A stretch of DNA of 64,000 nucleotides from Jacaranda mimosifolia (Eukaryota > Streptophyta > Magnoliopsida > Lamiales > Bignoniaceae): the NCBI GenBank assembly GCA_018894105.1, contig CM032125.1, positions 36,441,032-36,505,031 of the forward strand. Reading direction: 5' to 3'. The position numbers were made by a program, and so were the translations under genes. The stretch's first letter is position 1. Each line of letters opens with the position of its first letter. Of the stretch, positions 51,177 to 64,000 are shown one piece after another. The notes beneath the pieces were generated by a model. That model was not told the origin of the DNA. It ran no database searches and worked only from the letters and a program-made list of their open reading frames with translations.

Positions 51177-53741
51177 TCACCAGTAATCATTACAAGAACA
51201 TGTCCCATTCTTGAAATGGTGAAACCTATTTGAGTCCCTAACGACTATCTCTCTCCCAGTTTCCACTGATATGTACTTCATTGCAGTATGGCAATCTCCA
51301 CATACTCGAAGATTTTTAAAGATTCTGATGGGCTTTGGGTTTGCTGTGCTTATAAGACCGTATGCCAAAGCTATTTTCTCACTGTGTTGAAACAAATATT
51401 GTTCCTTTTGTTCCTCCTCCACTTCATGTAGTACAAAATTGGTGTCCGGGACATAGCCCATCTCTTTTATTTTCATCGCCAAACGATCTAATTCTTCATA
51501 TATCTCCGCAGCCTCAGGGTGTTTGCCGTCCCCCACATAAAACTTATGCACCTTGTTTGCAATTTCTATCCAGCTACAGCCAGCTTCCTTCACCAAATTC
51601 CTTTCTTTCATGCTTTTTCTAATTCTTGCCGCATTTTCCCACTGGCCTGCTGAAGCACACAAGTTTGATAGTAAGACATGTGCTGCTAGATCATTTGGAT
51701 CCTGCTCAAGGATCATTTCAGCAGCATGTTTACCAAGTTCCATATTACCATGAACACGACAGGCACCAAGCAACGTGCGCCAGACTAGAGCATCAGCGGT
51801 AAAAGGCATTGAATCAATGAACTGTATGGCTTTATCTAGAAACCCTGATCTTCCTAATATATCAACCATGCATGCATAGTGTTCCATTTTCGGTCTTATC
51901 CCATGTTCTTTGTACATTGAATCAAAATACCTCCATCCCTCATCAATTAGCCCTGCATGACTACAGGCTGACAAAACAGCAATATAAGTAACCTCATTGG
52001 GTTCTACACCAGAATCAAGCATTTCTTTGAATAACTCAAGAGCTCGTTTTGCAAATCCATGTTTAGCAAAGCCTGTGATAATGGATGTCCATGATATTAC
52101 ATTACGATCTTCCATTTCATTGAAAATTTGAAATCCAGCTCCTATGTTACCACACCTGGTGTACATCGAGATTAAAGCATTGCAGACACATAGATTAGAC
52201 TCGAACCCTGCTTTCAGTAAACGAGCATGTATTTGCTCTCCTTTCCCAACCGCTCCAATACTAGCAGCTCCACTCAAGAGACTAGCAAATGTAAAAGCAT
52301 CGACACCAACACTAGAATATTCAATTTGATTAAAAAGTTCAAAAGCCTCATCAGAATCCATATTTCTAGTGTAACCATCGACTAGTGCGTTATAAGAAAC
52401 CAAATTCTTTTCAAATAAGAATTCAAAGGCTTTTCGTGCATCTTCCAATCTATCACTCTTGGCATACATACTAATTAGGGAATTACCAACACAGTTGACC
52501 ACTGCGAGACCCAATTTCACTGCATGGCCATATATTTGTTCACCCAATTTCGGATTAAAAAGATTCCCACATGCCTTCAACAGACTAGCAAATGTAAAAT
52601 GATTTGGTTTAACTCTACCTTCTGTTATCATCCTACAATACAATTCAATAGCTTCATTCTCATGCCCTCCATTTTGCACATATCCTGTGATAATTGCAGT
52701 CCATGACATGACATTATGCTCCGACATTCTATCAAAAGCTTTCCTCGAGTCATGCATAGATCCATCAATTGCACATTTCGCATACATGTCCACCAAACTA
52801 CATCCCACACAGACATCCGAACACAAACCATTCTTGACAACCCAACTATGCAATTGCTGTCCAAAATTCAACAATCCCAGCTCAGAACAAGCCGACAAAC
52901 CACTACTAAATGTAAACCGATCCGGAACAAACCCAGCAACAACCATATCCAAAAAACACTCAATCGCGTCTCTTGGAGAACCCATTTGGGTAAACCGCGT
53001 AATCATCAAAGTCCAAGAAACAGAATTTTTATCATGCATTTCATCGAACACTTTCTTAGCTACGCCCAAACCACCAAACCCCTTCACGAACAAATCAATC
53101 AACGCACACCCCACGCACACATCAGACTCGAAGTACCCAGTCTTCAACAAAAAGCCAAAGATCACCAGCCCAATCCTCGCATATTCTCGATTCGAACACG
53201 CCCGAATTGCCGCCGAGAAACAAAATTCATTCGGCCACTCCCCAAACTCCAGCATTTCAAAAAACACCAAAATTGCTTCCAAATTCAACCCATTATGCGC
53301 GTAACACGAAATCATCGCACTCCACGAAACCAAATCCCTCATTTCACCCATGGAACTAAATACCTCCTCCGCTTTTCTCCAGTACCCGCATTTGGCATAC
53401 AAACTGATGAGCGAGTTGAGGACAATAGCATCAAGCTCAATTCTTGACTCGATGAGTTTGGAGTGGATAACTTGACCCAGCTCCAAGTTTCGGGTTCGGA
53501 TGCAGGACTTGAGGAGCACGGAGTAGGTGGTGAGGTCTGGAGTGAGATTGCCGCGGGACATGAAATCAAGGGTGGAGATTGCTTCCTCGACTCGGCCCAC
53601 ATTTGCCTGATGAATAAGACGGCTTTTGAGCGATTCGAAACTGATGTTTCCGGGAGGTGGCGCGGAGGAGATTTTATGGCGGGAGCGGCGGTTAGATTTG
53701 AGTGAAGGGGTGGGAGAGGGGAGAGAGAGGCTTATCATCAT
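51177..53741 (-). CDS. EMB2261: DYW-class pentatricopeptide repeat protein (EMB2261/At3g49170-like)
   Basis: Intronless frame of 854 aa. The ATG at 53741 gives MMISLSLPSP and a Ser/Arg-rich, presumably organelle-targeting N-terminus. About 65 to 650 is a chain of PLS-type PPR motifs, with recurrent NSLISLYAKCG, VSWTxMI and F-SLL-AC elements. An E/E+ region (CSWIEIANKVHKFYVGD) and a complete DYW deaminase-like domain follow, with HSEKIALAYGLIS, the zinc-type CGDCHTAMKYIS and terminal CSCNDYW. Such proteins bind organellar RNA, and the DYW domain supports C-to-U editing; the target cannot be read from sequence. Similarity throughout to Arabidopsis EMB2261 (about 850 aa), whose loss blocks embryo development, makes orthology likely. 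In Arabidopsis it adjoins the pyruvate-kinase-like gene; here four other gene units or remnants are mixed with these two. Confidence 0.94.
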   Translation of the reverse strand: MMISLSLPSPTPSLKSNRRSRHKISSAPPPGNISFESLKSRLIHQANVGRVEEAISTLDFMSRGNLTPDLTTYSVLLKSCIRTRNLELGQVIHSKLIESRIELDAIVLNSLISLYAKCGYWRKAEEVFSSMGEMRDLVSWSAMISCYAHNGLNLEAILVFFEMLEFGEWPNEFCFSAAIRACSNREYARIGLVIFGFLLKTGYFESDVCVGCALIDLFVKGFGGLGVAKKVFDEMHDKNSVSWTLMITRFTQMGSPRDAIECFLDMVVAGFVPDRFTFSSGLSACSELGLLNFGQQLHSWVVKNGLCSDVCVGCSLVDMYAKCAIDGSMHDSRKAFDRMSEHNVMSWTAIITGYVQNGGHENEAIELYCRMITEGRVKPNHFTFASLLKACGNLFNPKLGEQIYGHAVKLGLAVVNCVGNSLISMYAKSDRLEDARKAFEFLFEKNLVSYNALVDGYTRNMDSDEAFELFNQIEYSSVGVDAFTFASLLSGAASIGAVGKGEQIHARLLKAGFESNLCVCNALISMYTRCGNIGAGFQIFNEMEDRNVISWTSIITGFAKHGFAKRALELFKEMLDSGVEPNEVTYIAVLSACSHAGLIDEGWRYFDSMYKEHGIRPKMEHYACMVDILGRSGFLDKAIQFIDSMPFTADALVWRTLLGACRVHGNMELGKHAAEMILEQDPNDLAAHVLLSNLCASAGQWENAARIRKSMKERNLVKEAGCSWIEIANKVHKFYVGDGKHPEAAEIYEELDRLAMKIKEMGYVPDTNFVLHEVEEEQKEQYLFQHSEKIALAYGLISTANPKPIRIFKNLRVCGDCHTAMKYISVETGREIVVRDSNRFHHFKNGTCSCNDYW

Positions 53742-54006
53742 CCCTCTACAGTTCTCTCTCTCTCTATTTTGTATAACAATATATTACTTTAGGTTGAGTT
53801 TGGATAAATGAATTCAAATTTGATAATTGCTTTTAAAGAATTTAGACTGTGAAAATTTATTTAATTAATCATAGTAAATAATATTATACTTCTTTATAAT
53901 TGATTTCTCTTCTCAATTATAATTTAATTGATATTCTTTTATTGAGTCTCAAATTTTACATATATCTTCTACATTAGGGGCATTTAGGTGGCTGACCTTT
54001 ATATAT

Positions 54007-54739
54007 TAAGGATGGCAATTTATGTTCGATCCGCAGGTACCCACTCCGATCCGCTTGGATCGGGGTGGATAGAAAACCCGTCCCGCAGCAAATCAAATTG
54101 GATTCTGGTTTTAATGGGTGCAGGTTGGATTGGATTTGGGCGGGTTTAGATTTGGGCTTATAGTAAAGCCGCCCCGAAATATTTATATATATACTTATTT
54201 ATATTTAATTTAGTTTTTCACAAAAAATAAATATATACAACAAACCTTAAACTATGTTGGAGTAGCATTTTTTTCTTTTCCTCCCATTCCTCACAATTGT
54301 GACTCCTAAGAGTAGATTCAGAATAATTAGAAAATGCTCAAAAGCTTTCTATTTGTTTGTTTTACGTAAAATTTATATGATATTTGAGTTAAAACTGTAA
54401 TATTTCGTTAATTGTACCAAAGAGTAGATTCAAAATACTTACAAAATGCTCAAAAGCTTTCTATTTGTTTGTTTTACGTAAAATTTATATGATATTTGAG
54501 TTAAAACTATAATATTTCATTAATTGTATAGTGGATAATATTTAAAAAAAACAGAAAATATTAATTAAGTGCGAGTGGGATCATGTAGGATTCGAGTTCT
54601 ACATTTACAATGTGGGTAAGGTTCGAATTTTACTCCTAAAACCTGTGGAGCGGGTAGAGGCTATATAAAATCTTTACAGGGCGGATTCGGGTTGGGATTA
54701 AGTCAAAATCCGTCCCAGCCTACCCCGTTGCCATCCCTA
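54007..54739. mobile_element. Non-autonomous element with GGATGGCAA terminal inverted repeats
   Basis: The left end TAAGGATGGCAAT and right end (reverse complement TAGGGATGGCAAC) are inverted repeats. Inside both ends lie GC-rich segments related to each other (GATCGGGGTGGAT, CCCGTCCCGC at left; GGGCGGATTCGGG, CCGTCCCAGCC at right). Such GGGATGGCAA-ended elements are common in plant genomes. No coding capacity. The superfamily was not determined. Confidence 0.7.
54309..54530. repeat. 112-bp tandem duplication within the GGATGGCAA element
   Basis: Copies 54309-54420 and 54421-54530 both begin AGAGTAGATTCA and share AAATGCTCAAAAGCTTTC and TTACGTAAAATTTATATG, with few differences. Confidence 0.9.
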
Positions 54740-56509
54740 TTATATATGTATGTTTGTCACAACGAGTAGTTTAAGAGGGATTCATTCTTAAAAGACATTT
54801 GCAGCTCGTAAAAGTAATAGGCCGTGCTATATCAGGAAAGTTTCCCAAATTGGTTCTCTTGTAACTTTAGATGCTATAAGGATAACCATCACAGAAGTTG
54901 TATCGGTAGTGAGAATACTAAGGAAAAGAGCAACTGTTGTTTTATTTGGCAACATCAACCTGCCGAATGGTGAAGTTGTGGTGATTGATTTTTGGATATA
55001 GTATTTGTGGGAGTTTAGGTATATTGAGATGGTATTGTTTACACATTCTAATTCCTAATTGGAATCACCACAGTACTCTAAATCTTTTTTCAGACGAGTA
55101 GGGTAACTGATATTGTGAATGTTGCCACAGGCCGAGGGGTTGCAGTATGGTCTCTGAACTGCATAGGATGTTTGAAGGAAATGAACTGAAAGCAAGAGAG
55201 AAAAAAACATGTGAGGATGAGGTTTTCACTGATCATGATTCTTGGTGGTGCTGGAGGGGAATGACGAGAAGATACTAAGGGAAAGACCAAACAGGACTTC
55301 ACAGTTAAGAGGGGCAAGAGCAGACTCCTTGCATTGGGTGGACATGGTTTAAGTCAAGTTTGTGTGCAGGAGTCTGCTAATGATCAGAAGGCATGGTAGA
55401 GACTGGTCTCTCTCACCCTTTTCGGTAGAAGCCCTAATAAGCTAGCCCAGTTGTCGATATCAGGTTGCAATTTATATATTGTAAGAATAAAACCCTTCAT
55501 CACATGTATCAATCGAAGCTCTAATGATTGATATGAGCATCACCAGACTGCTCTGTCAAATGGAAATGGAGATCAACAGCATATGCCCTCTTCTAGATCT
55601 CTATATTAGTGGATTCTAATTTTCGAGTTATCTAAGTCTTGTCCTGTATTGAAAAAATCGAAATGGATTATAATGACACCAAATTTATCCTGCTTTGAAG
55701 CGCCTTTTCATAAAGACAACCCCTACCACAATGTATGTCTTAACAGAAAAATATTTCATAAACCTTAATCTCAGAGAAACTCTGAAATCAGATTATCAGA
55801 ACACTAATTTCAGTCAACTTTTTGGAAGGTTCTGCTGCTAGTCTCCAAATGGAGCTAATAGCTCTGGTTCCCACAGGCCCACACCTTTCCATGGAACAAA
55901 AAATGTCCACAAAATTCCTGGAAGCTTCCTACTAATGTATCAGTCAATCTGAATCACATCCTAATGGACAAAAAGTCTAATCTCACCAATTAAACACTAT
56001 CCATAATGGCTGACAAATCAAAAGTAACTGAGGAAAATAATGAGCCATATGCAGATTACGTGCTGAGAGAATAAGTATTTGCAATAGCTAAAGAATAGTT
56101 AAATACTTCATTCCATAACAGTTTTAACATGACTGGAAAAAACACATGGTAAATAAGGTAAGATAAAACCTAACATCAAACATTATATTTGATTTGATTT
56201 CCCATAAACACTGGACAGACAGACCTGTACATTATTATTGTTTTATTCCCTCAACCTGGCAAACTTGCCAGCACTTGAACACCAACAATCAAACTATTAC
56301 CTATAAACAAGGCACAACTACCAGAATCCTAAATCCTAGGTCCCTCTTCAAAAACCCTATCGGCCAGCTCTGCTGAGCTCCTGTTGGTTCTTCTGATCTC
56401 ACGCAGCTTCTTTTTCAACCTCTGATCGTTCCGATGAAGAGCCTCCGAACAAGAGAATTTAGGTTTCCTAGTTTTGAACCATGTGTGACCGGAATGAAGC
56501 TGAAACGAA

Positions 56510-64000
<7,491 letters not shown>

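Larger units (their letters stand above)
53742..56509. other. Intergenic DNA between the PPR and glutamate synthase genes
   Basis: Contains an inverted-repeat element at 54007-54739. The stretch 54800-55400 is less AT-biased and has a short plus-strand frame, but no domain was recognised. 55700-56500 is probably 3' flank of the glutamate synthase gene. Confidence 0.5.

Noticed and set aside
52687..53447. Long plus-strand open frames over the PPR gene
   Set aside because: They mirror the repetitive PPR coding sequence and show no domain of their own.
54800..55020. Plus-strand frame with a TLDAIRITITEVVSVVRILRK-like stretch, faintly resembling Alba-type RNA-binding proteins
   Set aside because: The resemblance is short and weak, no start codon, splice structure or complete domain could be built, and neighbouring frames contain stops.

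Overview
The window is nuclear DNA of a flowering plant, almost certainly a eudicot. Genes carry GT-AG introns, the intergenic DNA is very AT-rich and full of small inverted-repeat elements, and every recognisable protein belongs to a plant-specific subfamily (CNGC channel, DYW-class PPR, DUF3444 J-protein, plastid-type NADH-GOGAT). I cannot place it to family. Exon structures below were assembled by eye from splice signals and remembered family alignments, so boundaries are predictions.

Layout: (1) 1-2.8 kb is AT-rich, with a decayed RNase H retroposon and an orphan coding-like exon. (2) 3.5-8.9 kb is a minus-strand DnaJ/DUF3444 gene with a 3-kb intron in its 5' leader. (3) 10.6-13.9 kb is a decayed PP2C, with an in-frame stop, a frameshift and lost catalytic exons. 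(4) 18.3-24.5 kb is a plus-strand CNGC1-type channel. (5) 24.9-28.8 kb is a minus-strand divergent pyruvate-kinase-family gene, tail-to-tail with the channel. (6) 31.5-37.1 kb is a ten-coding-exon spermine/spermidine synthase. (7) 37.1-50.3 kb is MITE-rich and holds a clade-A (ABA co-receptor type) PP2C at 43.4-47.3 kb, with a dense ACGTG cluster upstream. (8) 51.2-53.7 kb is an intronless DYW-type PPR gene (EMB2261-like). (9) 54.0-54.7 kb is an inverted-repeat element. (10) 56.5-64 kb is the 3' part of NADH-dependent glutamate synthase, which runs off the right edge.

The genes do not form a pathway. What joins them is ancestry. From memory of Arabidopsis, the DnaJ, PP2C, CNGC1 and SPMS orthologues are consecutive loci (At5g53150, 53140, 53130, 53120) and GLT1 lies nearby (At5g53460). 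The pyruvate-kinase-like and PPR orthologues are neighbours elsewhere (At3g49160, At3g49170). Here the two sets are interleaved, as expected if this is the less fractionated ancestral order. I saw no novel multi-gene system. The most notable signals are the PP2C pseudogene, a 112-bp tandem duplication that copies the first splice donor of the channel gene, the ACGTG cluster of the clade-A PP2C, and two related MITE families clustered around it.
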